A DNA stretch of 13,946 bases from NCBI GenBank assembly GCA_949878535.1, contig CATLAS010000005.1:1-13946 (forward strand). The letters are read 5' to 3'. The number at the start of each line of letters is the position of its first letter. Position 1 is the stretch's first letter. The DNA is from an uncultured Eubacteriales bacterium (GTDB lineage Bacteria; Bacillota; Clostridia; Oscillospirales; CAG-272). The translations under genes and the position numbers were made by a program. The notes below the pieces were generated by a model that saw nothing but the letters and a program-made list of their open reading frames with translations, made no database searches and was not told the DNA's origin. This document shows positions 1 through 7,260 of the stretch, one piece after another.

Positions 1-18
1 GTGAACAGATAGCTCCAT

Positions 19-1209
19 TCAGTTACTACAATTTGCATCGTTGTGACCATCTCTTTCATTTCTGCAAAGCAGCACTACATTTGTTCCGCCAAATGCAAAA
101 GCGTTTACCATAGCAAGCTTTGCTGTGTATGGGACGCTTTGCCTGGTTACAAGCCGCAGGCTGCATGCCGGATCCGGTTTTTCCAGATTGGCTATAGAGG
201 GAATCTTTCCTGCGGTAAAGGCGCTGATTGCTGTCAGAAGTCCAAACGCGCCTGAGGCGCCGCCTGTGTGGCCCAGTACGCCTTTGGGAGCGGTGACATA
301 TATATGCTCTGTGTGCTCTCCAAAGCAAGTGCGGATCATTTGGGCCTCCAGCCTGTCATTCTGGATGGTTCCGGTGCCGTGCGCAACAATACAGTCTACT
401 TCTGTTTTGTCTGCACCGGCGCGGGAAATCGCCTGCTCCATGGCACGGACAGCCTCTGCACCGTCGGGAGCCATTTGCACAATATGGTGTGCATCGCAGG
501 TGATCCCTGCTGCCGGTAGGGAAGCATACATGGGTCTGTTTTCCATACAGGATTCTCTGCGTTCCAGCGTATAGAAAACAGCGCCCTCTCCCGCGGCAAT
601 TCCCTGGCGATTTGCGTCAAAGGGACGGCATCCGTCAGGATCCATTGCATGCAGACGCAGAAATCCGGCGCATACGGCACGGGAGAGAATGTCTACCCCT
701 CCGGCGATGACCAGATCATATATGCCTGCCTGCACAAGATCCATTCCATAGCTAATTGCCTGACTGCCGGCAGCGCAGGCGTTGCCGATATACACCGCGT
801 CGCAGTGCAGTCCTGCGCTCTGTGCCAGTGACTGAGCAAGGGAGCTTAAATATTCCGGATTGTCATATTTAGATGGATCATCGAAATAAGCATCGGTAAA
901 TCCTATGCCGGAGCCTACGATCAGGCACATGCGCCGCACATCTGGAAGGCTGTTATCCCCGCGGTTGTGCAGTGCATCCCGTATAGCACTTTTCCCTATG
1001 GACAGCAGGCGATCTTCCGGATCTGTCGTGTCTATGCCCTGGGCAGGGGATACGGGAATCGCATTATTTTTAAATGTGTGTGGATCGCTTTGAAGGGTTA
1101 AGGAATGTTGAAAGCGGTTGATTCCTTCTGTGAAGTCGGTTAGCGTATTTCCCAAAGTGGAAACAACACCGATTCCAGTGATACATACATCAGCTTTATG
1201 TGTACGCAT
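19..1209 (-). CDS. Beta-ketoacyl-ACP synthase, FabF type (ketosynthase 2)
   Basis: 396 residues, a second complete KAS II-like ketosynthase with nucleophile Cys145 in GNACAAGSQ, His277 in VAHGTGTIQND, Lys309 and His314 in APKGVLGHTGGASG, and the gate loop NAFAFGGTN (Phe371 kept). It differs considerably from ketosynthase 1, so it likely has a different substrate range, perhaps another elongation phase or another polyketide partner. The C-terminal tail (NERDGHNDANCSN) is hydrophilic and extends beyond the family core. Start is ATG within a 14-base overlap with the dehydratase stop and no strong ribosome site, so translational coupling is likely. The 18 bases left of its stop hold no complete gene. 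Confidence 0.93.
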   Translation of the reverse strand: MRTHKADVCITGIGVVSTLGNTLTDFTEGINRFQHSLTLQSDPHTFKNNAIPVSPAQGIDTTDPEDRLLSIGKSAIRDALHNRGDNSLPDVRRMCLIVGSGIGFTDAYFDDPSKYDNPEYLSSLAQSLAQSAGLHCDAVYIGNACAAGSQAISYGMDLVQAGIYDLVIAGGVDILSRAVCAGFLRLHAMDPDGCRPFDANRQGIAAGEGAVFYTLERRESCMENRPMYASLPAAGITCDAHHIVQMAPDGAEAVRAMEQAISRAGADKTEVDCIVAHGTGTIQNDRLEAQMIRTCFGEHTEHIYVTAPKGVLGHTGGASGAFGLLTAISAFTAGKIPSIANLEKPDPACSLRLVTRQSVPYTAKLAMVNAFAFGGTNVVLLCRNERDGHNDANCSN

Positions 1210-1633
1210 TTTCTATTACACCGAATGTGAGCTGTCCGCGCGCGATGCGCCGATCAGTTGTTTTTGCACAAGCGTTTACAATTGCCATGTTTTGACAAAG
1301 CTTGACTGCTTCCACCTCCAAGATCAGTGTATCGCCGGGATAGGCCGGACTGTGAAAGTCGAACCGCTGTAACCCGCCCAGCGCCCAGAGCTGCCCGGTA
1401 CCCTGCGCAGAGAGGGCGCATAGAAGAGCGGTCGTTTGCGCAATGGCTTCAATAATGAATATCCCCGGATAGACAGGATTTTCCGGAAAGTGCATTGCAG
1501 CAAACCATTCGCTGCTCGTTATGTTTTTAAGGGCAGTGATGTATCTTCCTTTTTCAAACGCAGTCACCTTGTCCACAAGGATGAAAGGGGCTTTTTGTTT
1601 TAGAATGGTATGAATTTGCCGGCTTGTAATCAT
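1196..1633 (-). CDS. FabZ-type 3-hydroxyacyl-ACP dehydratase
   Basis: 145 residues, the usual FabZ length. It removes water from 3-hydroxyacyl-ACP to give the trans-2-enoyl-ACP. Seen: PFILVDKV, AMHFPENPVYPGIFIIEAIAQ with the catalytic His48 and Glu62, and a hot-dog-fold C-terminal half. The N-terminal PHR(Y/D)PF stretch is altered to KQKAPF. GAGG lies 7 bases before ATG, and the start forms an ATGA overlap with the ACP stop. No ketoreductase or enoyl reductase is in the window, so the 3-hydroxy substrate must come from the primary FabG, and enoyl or polyene products could accumulate if no reductase follows (inference). The stop overlaps ketosynthase 2 by 14 bases. Confidence 0.93.
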   Translation of the reverse strand: MITSRQIHTILKQKAPFILVDKVTAFEKGRYITALKNITSSEWFAAMHFPENPVYPGIFIIEAIAQTTALLCALSAQGTGQLWALGGLQRFDFHSPAYPGDTLILEVEAVKLCQNMAIVNACAKTTDRRIARGQLTFGVIENAYT

Positions 1634-1872
1634 TGATCCGCCTCAGTATATTCCCGGGTTAGTTTGATCACATTATTCAAAGTGGTCATTTCCTGCAGCC
1701 GTTGAGGATCAATTGTTATGCCAAAGGCATTTTCAACAGCGGCCCGTATTTCCAGCGCGCGCAGGGAATCCAGACCCATATCGTCCATGAAGGATGCATC
1801 CGGATCGATTTCTTCCTTAGAAACACCAACGATTTCACAAACAATTTCTTTTACTTTTTCATCACAGTTCAT
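1630..1872 (-). CDS. Acyl carrier protein
   Basis: 80 residues, standard ACP length. It carries a DDMGLDSLRALEI motif with Ser36 as the phosphopantetheine attachment site, and an acidic helix profile typical of a carrier protein, with LDSL as in FAS and type II PKS carriers. It presumably carries the growing chain between the two ketosynthases, the dehydratase and the radical SAM enzymes. No phosphopantetheinyl transferase is in view, so a housekeeping enzyme must charge it. A TTG at 1887 is in frame, but GGAGG lies 8 bases before the ATG at 1872, which is chosen. The gene starts 18 bases after the ketosynthase-like stop and shares an ATGA overlap with the dehydratase. Confidence 0.95.
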   Translation of the reverse strand: MNCDEKVKEIVCEIVGVSKEEIDPDASFMDDMGLDSLRALEIRAAVENAFGITIDPQRLQEMTTLNNVIKLTREYTEADQ

Positions 1873-1880
1873 AACGTTGT

Positions 1881-1885
1881 CCTCC
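1881..1885 (-). promoter_or_regulatory. Ribosome binding site deciding the ACP start
   Basis: GGAGG on the minus strand, 8 bases before the ATG at 1872. It favours that ATG over an in-frame TTG at 1887, which would overlap the ribosome site itself. Confidence 0.8.
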
Positions 1886-1890
1886 AATTT

Positions 1891-2850
1891 TTATAATCTT
1901 TTGATGATAAGCACTGCTGCCTTTTCCTCATCTGCATTAACAAGGCACCACAGTGCTTTGTGTCTGCTGCCAATCATCTTGTTTGCCTGCACAATGCCGC
2001 CTGCGCCCATCCAGTCGGTTTTTATAGTTTCCCTTGTTCCGTTCAGCTTTAGTTCTGTATATAAGTCTGCCAGCAAACGCTCACTTTCATTGACCGGGAG
2101 CCATGCATATAAACTGAGGCAAGCAATATCTCTGGCTGAAACACCTCCGGATTTTACAGCGGCTGTAATCATATCTGCAAGAGCGAAGAGCAGGTCGGCG
2201 CGCTGTTTTTGATGCAGTGAACAGGATGTATATCCTACAATTTCTGCAAGCGGTGCGCCGTAGTGTATGGCATCTGCGCTTTCTAAAAGCAGAAATCCAG
2301 CGGCTTCTCCTTTTTCTTTCCTGTTATTTTGCATTGCGCAGTGCAGCGGTTCCGCTTCGTCTGCACCACCGGCAAGTACCATGGACGTGATGCCTGACCG
2401 AATAAAGTTATATCCTATTCCAAGCGCATCCAAGGTGGAAAGAGGGCCACTGCAAACCGTATAAACTGGTCCTGCAAATCGGCAGTGGATACTGGTTTGA
2501 CAGGCGGGTGCGTTTAGAACCGTATTGGGAAACAGCCCCGGATTGACTGCCAGCGCGCCTTTTCCCAGCGCCTCCATATCGAAACAATGAATGCTGTCCA
2601 GCGCGCTGAATTGGGTTCCGAAAAGGATGCCATAGTTGTTGGGAGCATCTTTAGAAACAGTAATTCCCCGTGTCTCAAGTGTACTGCGGGCAGCTGCCAG
2701 CGCGATTTTACTGATTCGATCCATATTCCGCGTTGGGATGGACTGCAGCAGGGGTTCATATTGCTGGGGAAGAATTTTATGACAGTTTTGGTCTGCATCC
2801 CACCCAGTTCCGATAATCGTATTTGCACATGTTATGTAAACTTTGTTCAT
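1891..2850 (-). CDS. Ketosynthase-like protein without catalytic histidines (chain-length-factor-like)
   Basis: 319 residues, shorter than a normal ketosynthase (about 400). The N-terminal half follows the fold: PNTVLNAPACQTSIHCRFAG, then YTVCSGPLSTLDALG with Cys133 at the position of the nucleophile elbow, then VLAGGADEAEP. The C-terminal half is reduced: the HGTGT region reads LSLYAWLPVNESERL with no His, and the GHxxGAAG region reads IKTDWMGAGGIV with no His. It therefore cannot perform canonical decarboxylative condensation by itself. Directly behind ketosynthase 1 (4-base gap), it most likely forms a heterodimer like the chain-length factor of type II polyketide synthases and sets chain length; most chain-length factors lack the Cys, so retention of Cys133 is unusual. 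GGGAG lies 7 bases before ATG 2850; an upstream ATG at 2901 lies inside the previous gene and is less likely. Confidence 0.85.
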   Translation of the reverse strand: MNKVYITCANTIIGTGWDADQNCHKILPQQYEPLLQSIPTRNMDRISKIALAAARSTLETRGITVSKDAPNNYGILFGTQFSALDSIHCFDMEALGKGALAVNPGLFPNTVLNAPACQTSIHCRFAGPVYTVCSGPLSTLDALGIGYNFIRSGITSMVLAGGADEAEPLHCAMQNNRKEKGEAAGFLLLESADAIHYGAPLAEIVGYTSCSLHQKQRADLLFALADMITAAVKSGGVSARDIACLSLYAWLPVNESERLLADLYTELKLNGTRETIKTDWMGAGGIVQANKMIGSRHKALWCLVNADEEKAAVLIIKRL

Positions 2851-2854
2851 CTGC

Positions 2855-4066
2855 TTACTCCCTTGTGATGATAATGCTGCTGGATTGTCCGCCGAATCCA
2901 AGAGAATTGGATAGAATGCAGGAGAGCTTTGCTTTTCGTGCCGTGCCTGGTACGCAGTCTACATTGCAGGCGGGGTCAGGCGTTTCATAATGAACGGTCG
3001 GCAAAAGGATGTTATTTTCCAGCATTTGCAGGCAGGCGATCAGTTCGATTGCTCCTGCCGCACCCATTGGATGACCGATCATAGATTTAATAGAACTGAG
3101 CGGCGGCACGCTGCCGGCACCGAAAACCGTTTCCAGCGCTTTTACTTCCGTTTTGTCATTGGATATGGTTCCTGTGCCATGGGCAGAAATATAATCTATA
3201 TCCTGTACAGTCCCTTCCGCCTCCTGTATTGCCTGGCGGATTGCACGTACTGCGCCGTCACCGTCCGGATGGGGGGCGGTCATATGATGCCGGTCTGCGG
3301 TAAGACCCACACCTGCCAATATACCGTGTATTTTGGCGTCACGTGCCTGTGCGCACTGCTCCCGTTCCAATATGACAATGCCGCAGCCTTCTCCCAGAAT
3401 CAGTCCTTTCCGCTCCCGGTCAAAAGGTTTGCACAAATCCGGAGAGAGGGAGAGAAGCCGTTGAAATCCGGTAAATGCTACTCTGGAAAATACATCTACG
3501 CCTCCTGCAATTACAATGTCGGCAAGATTCCATTCCAGCAACTTTTTTCCCAGTCCCACGGCATAATTTCCTCCGGCGCATGCAGCGGGAACCATGTATG
3601 TGGGACCGGAGAGCTGCAGTGCACTGCTGACGGCGGAAGCGATATGGTCTGTTCTGTACTTTTGCAGAAGGTTTTTCGGGATTTTTCCGAATCCTTCCTG
3701 GTGCCGGATTTCAGAGAACTCTTCCTCTGTTTGAATTTCGCCCATGGTTGTGCTCAATACCACTGCGGTGCGCAGCTGCGATACTGTATCTATGTCAATA
3801 TTTGCGTTTTCCAATGCGGAGCAGGATGCGGATATAGCATACAAAGCAGCTTTTCCGAAAGACTGCTTTTGTATTTCTGTGAGATTTTTCTGCCATGCGC
3901 TGTCCTGCACGCGCGCGCCGATATGCGTACGGAAATTTTTATCCGCTTTGTATTTTGGGATTTCCCCATATGTAACGGTACCGTGGTACAGCGTGTTCCA
4001 AAAGTCGTTCAAATTTGTTCCGGCTGAGGATATAACGCCCATGCCGGTAATTGCTGTTTTATTCAT
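2855..4066 (-). CDS. Beta-ketoacyl-ACP synthase, FabF type (ketosynthase 1)
   Basis: 403 residues with a full KAS II-type thiolase fold that condenses acyl-enzyme with malonyl-ACP. The Cys-His-His set is intact: Cys163 in VPAACAGGN, His296 in SAHGTGTISND, and His332 in MIGHPMGAAGA, preceded by Lys327 in SIKSM. An odd feature is the gate loop near the end, NSLGFGGQS, where the family has NSFGFGGTN: the position of the E. coli FabF gatekeeper Phe400 is Leu389 here, which may alter chain selectivity. An upstream ATG at 4084 would add 6 residues but has no ribosome site; AAAGG lies 9 bases before the ATG at 4066. It follows the HemN-like gene with an 8-base overlap, and the ketosynthase-like gene starts 4 bases after its stop, the order typical of a KS/CLF pair. 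Confidence 0.93.
   Translation of the reverse strand: MNKTAITGMGVISSAGTNLNDFWNTLYHGTVTYGEIPKYKADKNFRTHIGARVQDSAWQKNLTEIQKQSFGKAALYAISASCSALENANIDIDTVSQLRTAVVLSTTMGEIQTEEEFSEIRHQEGFGKIPKNLLQKYRTDHIASAVSSALQLSGPTYMVPAACAGGNYAVGLGKKLLEWNLADIVIAGGVDVFSRVAFTGFQRLLSLSPDLCKPFDRERKGLILGEGCGIVILEREQCAQARDAKIHGILAGVGLTADRHHMTAPHPDGDGAVRAIRQAIQEAEGTVQDIDYISAHGTGTISNDKTEVKALETVFGAGSVPPLSSIKSMIGHPMGAAGAIELIACLQMLENNILLPTVHYETPDPACNVDCVPGTARKAKLSCILSNSLGFGGQSSSIIITRE
2858..2862 (-). promoter_or_regulatory. Ribosome binding site deciding the ketosynthase-like start
   Basis: GGGAG on the minus strand, 7 bases before the ATG at 2850, embedded in the last codons of ketosynthase 1. It supports that start over the upstream ATG at 2901. 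Confidence 0.75.
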
Positions 4067-5414
4067 CTGATTCTGCCTTTTCATTTTGCAGTGCTTCGGG
4101 GATGATATGCATGCCCACTGCCATTTTCTTTTTTAAGGGACTGATGTTTTCAAAGGCAGACTGCATGAATGAAGCGCTGACGTTTCCCTGATAATACTGC
4201 CCCAGAGGGGTAAGGGTATATTTGGTTTTCCCGTTCAAAATATACTCCTGCTGCTGCAGTTTTTGCAAAGTATCTCCGAACTTGTCCTCTGGTTGAATGT
4301 CAAATTGTTCATTAAACGTAGTTTTGCTGACGCTACCTTTGCGGAACCCCAGCGCCATAGCGCGCTCCATAAGCTGCTGCGGTGTGATTTTATGACTTAC
4401 CATATGAATGGGAAGTGTTCCTTCGTTTGCAGTGCGGATGTAATCTGCAGGGTCTATGATATTTTGATAGCTGATACCGTTTACGTATCCAAAGGAGGAA
4501 GCTCCAAAGGAAAGATTATCTCCATATCCGTCATAGGTAAGCTGCCAGAATTTCGTGTTGTGGTCGGGAATGCAGTATTCTTGTGCACTTTCCAGGATGT
4601 AATGATTACCTTGCAGCAGCTCCTGCGCTGCGGAAAACATTTCGAAAAGCTGTGTTTCTTCCGGCAGAGCGGGCACGTTTCCAGTTTCCAGTTCCTTGTA
4701 TAGTTTGACATATGCAAAAACTGCAAGTTTATAAACGGAAATATGATCAATTGGAAGAGATAGCGCTGTGTGCAGGTCTTGCTCGAATTCTTTTATCGTT
4801 TGCCCCGGCAGTCCAAACAACAGGTCAATGGACAAATCCCGGAACGGATATTTTTTCACCGTGTTGATCCACCGGAAAATTGTGTTGACTGTATGCCGCA
4901 GTCCCAGAGTATATCTAAGTTTCTGATTGAAAGTCTGCACGCCGGTGCTGATTCTTGTTACACCTGCTTCGCAGAGCATTTGCAGTTTTTCTTCATCGGT
5001 ATTGGAAATATTGCATTCTACCGTAATTTCCGGATTTTTCAGGGGGAGACTATTTTTCAATGTTGCGATAATATCAGCAAGCTGGGCACCGGAAAGTACA
5101 GTTGGGGTGCCTCCCCCTATGAAAACGGCGCGGTGACGCAGCGAGCGGATATATGGTGTTTTTGCATACAGAGATATTTCTTTTTTCAATGCCTGTACAT
5201 AGCTGTCCAGCAATTTTTCCGAGTCTGGAATTTGTCTGCTGTATACGCAGAATTTGCACAGACTTTCACAAAATGGAATGTGTATGTATATGGGCACATC
5301 CCATGGATCCGCGCTGGTGTAATCCAACTGCATATATGCCCGATGATCTGCCGGTTTGATCCGTGGATCCATCAGGGGATAATTGATTACTGCAACTTCA
5401 TAGTTTGTATGCAT
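4059..5414 (-). CDS. HemN/HemW/ChuW-like radical SAM protein
   Basis: 451 residues from the chosen start. Seen: YIHIPFCESLCKFC with the radical SAM cysteines at about 49, 53 and 56 followed by VY, the FIGGGTPTVL glycine motif (about 99-108), an ECN segment, RISTGVQTFNQKL, LSIDLLFGLPGQT, a FGASSFGYVNG segment like HemW GxGPSAHS, and a C-terminal HemN-type helical domain. The superfamily contains the oxygen-independent coproporphyrinogen oxidase HemN, the haem chaperone HemW, anaerobilin synthase ChuW, and the class C methylases that build cyclopropanes, such as Jaw5 of jawsamycin. Beside ketosynthases and a carrier protein, an acyl-chain methylase or cyclopropanase is the most attractive reading, not haem synthesis; this is inference. 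GTG at 5420 is an alternative start, but AAGGAG lies only 3 bases from it and 9 from the ATG at 5414. It overlaps ketosynthase 1 by 8 bases. Confidence 0.85.
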   Translation of the reverse strand: MHTNYEVAVINYPLMDPRIKPADHRAYMQLDYTSADPWDVPIYIHIPFCESLCKFCVYSRQIPDSEKLLDSYVQALKKEISLYAKTPYIRSLRHRAVFIGGGTPTVLSGAQLADIIATLKNSLPLKNPEITVECNISNTDEEKLQMLCEAGVTRISTGVQTFNQKLRYTLGLRHTVNTIFRWINTVKKYPFRDLSIDLLFGLPGQTIKEFEQDLHTALSLPIDHISVYKLAVFAYVKLYKELETGNVPALPEETQLFEMFSAAQELLQGNHYILESAQEYCIPDHNTKFWQLTYDGYGDNLSFGASSFGYVNGISYQNIIDPADYIRTANEGTLPIHMVSHKITPQQLMERAMALGFRKGSVSKTTFNEQFDIQPEDKFGDTLQKLQQQEYILNGKTKYTLTPLGQYYQGNVSASFMQSAFENISPLKKKMAVGMHIIPEALQNEKAESDE

Positions 5415-5423
5415 CTGCACCGT

Positions 5424-5429
5424 CTCCTT
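5424..5429 (-). promoter_or_regulatory. Ribosome binding site deciding the HemN-like start
   Basis: AAGGAG on the minus strand: 3 bases from the alternative GTG (5420) and 9 bases from the ATG (5414). The spacing supports the ATG, although the GTG cannot be excluded. Confidence 0.7.
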
Positions 5430-5430
5430 T

Positions 5431-5964
5431 TTAAGTGGTTTTTCTGTAAAGTGTTTCTATTTCTCTTCCGAAAGCTTCGGCAGCGGCATAGTCACGGGCG
5501 TCCCGCCAAGGAATGTCACTGCTTTCAAAATCGTCTGCCATGGTATCCAGTCTGCGGAGCAGACGGTTTAAAATCTGCTTGTCTCTGCTGCTGACAGCAT
5601 CTGGCAGAAGTTTGCCGGGCAATGCTTTTTGTGCGATCAGGCGGCACGGAGGCAGATGCTTTGCAAGCTGCTCTAAAAACGCTTTAGAAAAGGCACTGTA
5701 TTGGGTTGCCGTTGCCCAACAGGTTACAAATGTGGCAATGGTTCTGCTGTGCAGCAGCATGTAGCTTCTGCTGATAAAATTTACAACACTTTCCATAGGC
5801 TTTCCAATAAAGATAGGTGATCCGATCAGAATCAGATCATATTTCAGCGTATACACATCACGGACGTTCTGAATATCTGTGTCCATTTTCATTCCTGTTC
5901 GAATCGCGCGGCAGATTTCCGGTGTGGAGCCGTATTTTGTGTCATAGCAAATCAGTGCCCGCAT
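5431..5964 (-). CDS. Flavodoxin (HemG/flavodoxin-like)
   Basis: 177 residues with a flavodoxin fold: an FMN phosphate-binding loop TKYGST at residues 9-14 after strand RALICYD, a second FMN-contact loop GSPIFIGKP at 48-56, and a TCWATATQYS loop at about 81-90. The KYGST and GSPIFIGKP style is that of the protoporphyrinogen-oxidase (HemG)-like and domain-type flavodoxins rather than classic long-chain flavodoxins. The probable role is one-electron supply to the radical SAM clusters encoded on both sides, or reduction of a product. The neighbourhood recalls the ChuW/ChuY pairing of a HemN-like radical SAM methylase with a flavin-type reductase, but that is analogy only. GGAGG lies 6 bases before the ATG. 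It overlaps radical SAM C by 23 bases and stops 16 bases before the chosen HemN-like start. Confidence 0.85.
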   Translation of the reverse strand: MRALICYDTKYGSTPEICRAIRTGMKMDTDIQNVRDVYTLKYDLILIGSPIFIGKPMESVVNFISRSYMLLHSRTIATFVTCWATATQYSAFSKAFLEQLAKHLPPCRLIAQKALPGKLLPDAVSSRDKQILNRLLRRLDTMADDFESSDIPWRDARDYAAAEAFGREIETLYRKTT

Positions 5965-7246
5965 TATGTTCCTCCGAAGTGTTTTTAAAAACGGATTTAA
6001 AATATTCCGCTATGTTGTTTATGCGCTTTGGGGAATTTAGCTGTTCATTGAGTCTTGCATATCCGCGATTGCATTCGGATATCGTCATATTTTTAGGTTG
6101 GAATGTAAGTTCAAATCCGTTGTATTTTGACCAGTCTCGCGTGAGCAAACGGTTCTCTCGCTGGAATATTTCATAAGTTTTTGTTCCTGGAAACGGGGTG
6201 AGTATGGTTATGTTTGTAGCGTACAGGGATGTTTCCATAACAAAATCGTACAGGATGTCAAATACCGCCGGCGTATCGTGATCCATTCCCACCACAAAAC
6301 TGCCGACAACACCAATTCCATGGCTTTGGATTCGATTGACCGTTTCTTTATAGGTGTGCAGTCGATGCATTTTCCAGTGGCTTTTGTTCAGCGATTCCAG
6401 ATTATCTGGATGCAGACTTTCAAAACCGATCAGTAATTGGGTACAGCCGGCGTCCCGTAGGGATGCGAGCAGGCGATCATCATCTGCAATACTGGCATCG
6501 GAAAAAGCATACCAGTTCATGCGGCTGTTTTTCATGATGGAAAGAAGTTCCCTATTCCAGCTTTTGCTGATAAGCAAGTTGTCGTCTGTAAAAAAGATAT
6601 AGGGCTTTGTAAAGTTCTGTTTTATTTTTGCAAGCTCGTTTTCCACTTGATCCGCAGTTTTGCGGCGAAGCTTTGCACCATAGATCGTTGAGGACAGACA
6701 AAAGCTGCACTGATGGGGACAGCCTCTGGAGGTTTGCAAGGGGATACTTTTATAGGGATATTTTTTTGCCAGCTCGTATGCCGGGGCAGGACTGGATGAA
6801 AGAGCTGGAAATTTGGAGCTTTCATAAATTTTCCGGTGCCGTCCGTTTTTCAAATCCTCCAGAAACTGGGGGAAGGTTTCCTCCGCTTCCCCTATAAACA
6901 CGGTGTCAGCATGCCGCAGGGCTTCATTCGGTAAAACAGTGGCATGGGGGCCGCCCATGCATACCTGTGCGCCGGCTGCACGGTAAGCGTCTGCGGCGGT
7001 ATACGCTTGATTTGCCTGCGCGGTGGACGGGGAAAGAAACACCCAGTCTGTACGGAAATCTGCCATTGCAGGATAATTCAAATCTATATAGGAAAGCTCG
7101 GCGTCCTCCGGCAGCATTGCAGCAACTGTGAGCAGACTGAGACTGGGACAGGACCAAAGTCTCCTGCGGGCTTCATATTCCCATGTGGAGCTGTACTGCT
7201 GCTGTAGTATATCGGTGTAAGATGGAATGAGCAATTGAAATTTCAA
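5942..7246 (-). CDS. B12-binding radical SAM protein C (paralogue of A)
   Basis: 434 residues with the same layout as radical SAM protein A: a cobalamin-binding N-terminal domain (SLSLLTVAAML; GGPHATVLPNEAL about 98-110; FIGEAEETF), a 4Fe-4S motif CPHQCSFC (Cys176, 180, 183), the FFTDDNLL strand, GFESL, and the conserved ILTPFPGTKTYE segment preceding a DWSKYN C-terminal region. The aligned segments with A (FFADDN/FFTDDN, ILTPLPGT/ILTPFPGT, DWSRY/DWSKY) indicate a common family, so the two probably act on related positions or successive intermediates (inference). The start is TTG, decided by a nearly perfect GGAGGTGA 4 bases upstream; no alternative ATG is nearby. The stop overlaps the flavodoxin start by 23 bases. 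Confidence 0.9.
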   Translation of the reverse strand: MKFQLLIPSYTDILQQQYSSTWEYEARRRLWSCPSLSLLTVAAMLPEDAELSYIDLNYPAMADFRTDWVFLSPSTAQANQAYTAADAYRAAGAQVCMGGPHATVLPNEALRHADTVFIGEAEETFPQFLEDLKNGRHRKIYESSKFPALSSSPAPAYELAKKYPYKSIPLQTSRGCPHQCSFCLSSTIYGAKLRRKTADQVENELAKIKQNFTKPYIFFTDDNLLISKSWNRELLSIMKNSRMNWYAFSDASIADDDRLLASLRDAGCTQLLIGFESLHPDNLESLNKSHWKMHRLHTYKETVNRIQSHGIGVVGSFVVGMDHDTPAVFDILYDFVMETSLYATNITILTPFPGTKTYEIFQRENRLLTRDWSKYNGFELTFQPKNMTISECNRGYARLNEQLNSPKRINNIAEYFKSVFKNTSEEHNAGTDLL

Positions 7247-7250
7247 GGGA

Positions 7251-7258
7251 TCACCTCC
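7251..7258 (-). promoter_or_regulatory. Strong ribosome binding site for the TTG start of radical SAM C
   Basis: GGAGGTGA on the minus strand, 4 bases before TTG at 7246. It is the best match to the anti-Shine-Dalgarno sequence in the window and is paired with a weak start codon. Confidence 0.8.
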
Positions 7259-7260
7259 CC

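Noticed and set aside
1..18. GGAG at 13-16 (minus strand) as the ribosome site of a next gene
   Set aside because: No start codon falls at usable spacing before the window edge, so a downstream gene cannot be supported.
2990..4027. Plus-strand open frame of 345 codons antisense to ketosynthase 1
   Set aside because: It lies wholly opposite a conserved ketosynthase with intact active site, has Cys-rich low-sense translation, and shows no recognisable domain or convincing ribosome site.
4059..5414. Assignment of the HemN-like gene as hemN or hemW of haem synthesis
   Set aside because: No haem genes are nearby and the context is chain-building enzymes; the superfamily includes methylases, so no gene symbol was given.
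4770..5594. Plus-strand open frame of 274 codons antisense to the HemN-like and flavodoxin genes
   Set aside because: It spans two well-supported minus-strand genes and their junction, and its translation resembles no family; treated as a frame shadow.
7247..7260. Possible internal terminator or promoter in the short gaps, such as 7247-7260
   Set aside because: The gaps are at most 18 bases and are occupied by ribosome binding sites; no hairpin with a U-run or -35/-10 pair is visible.
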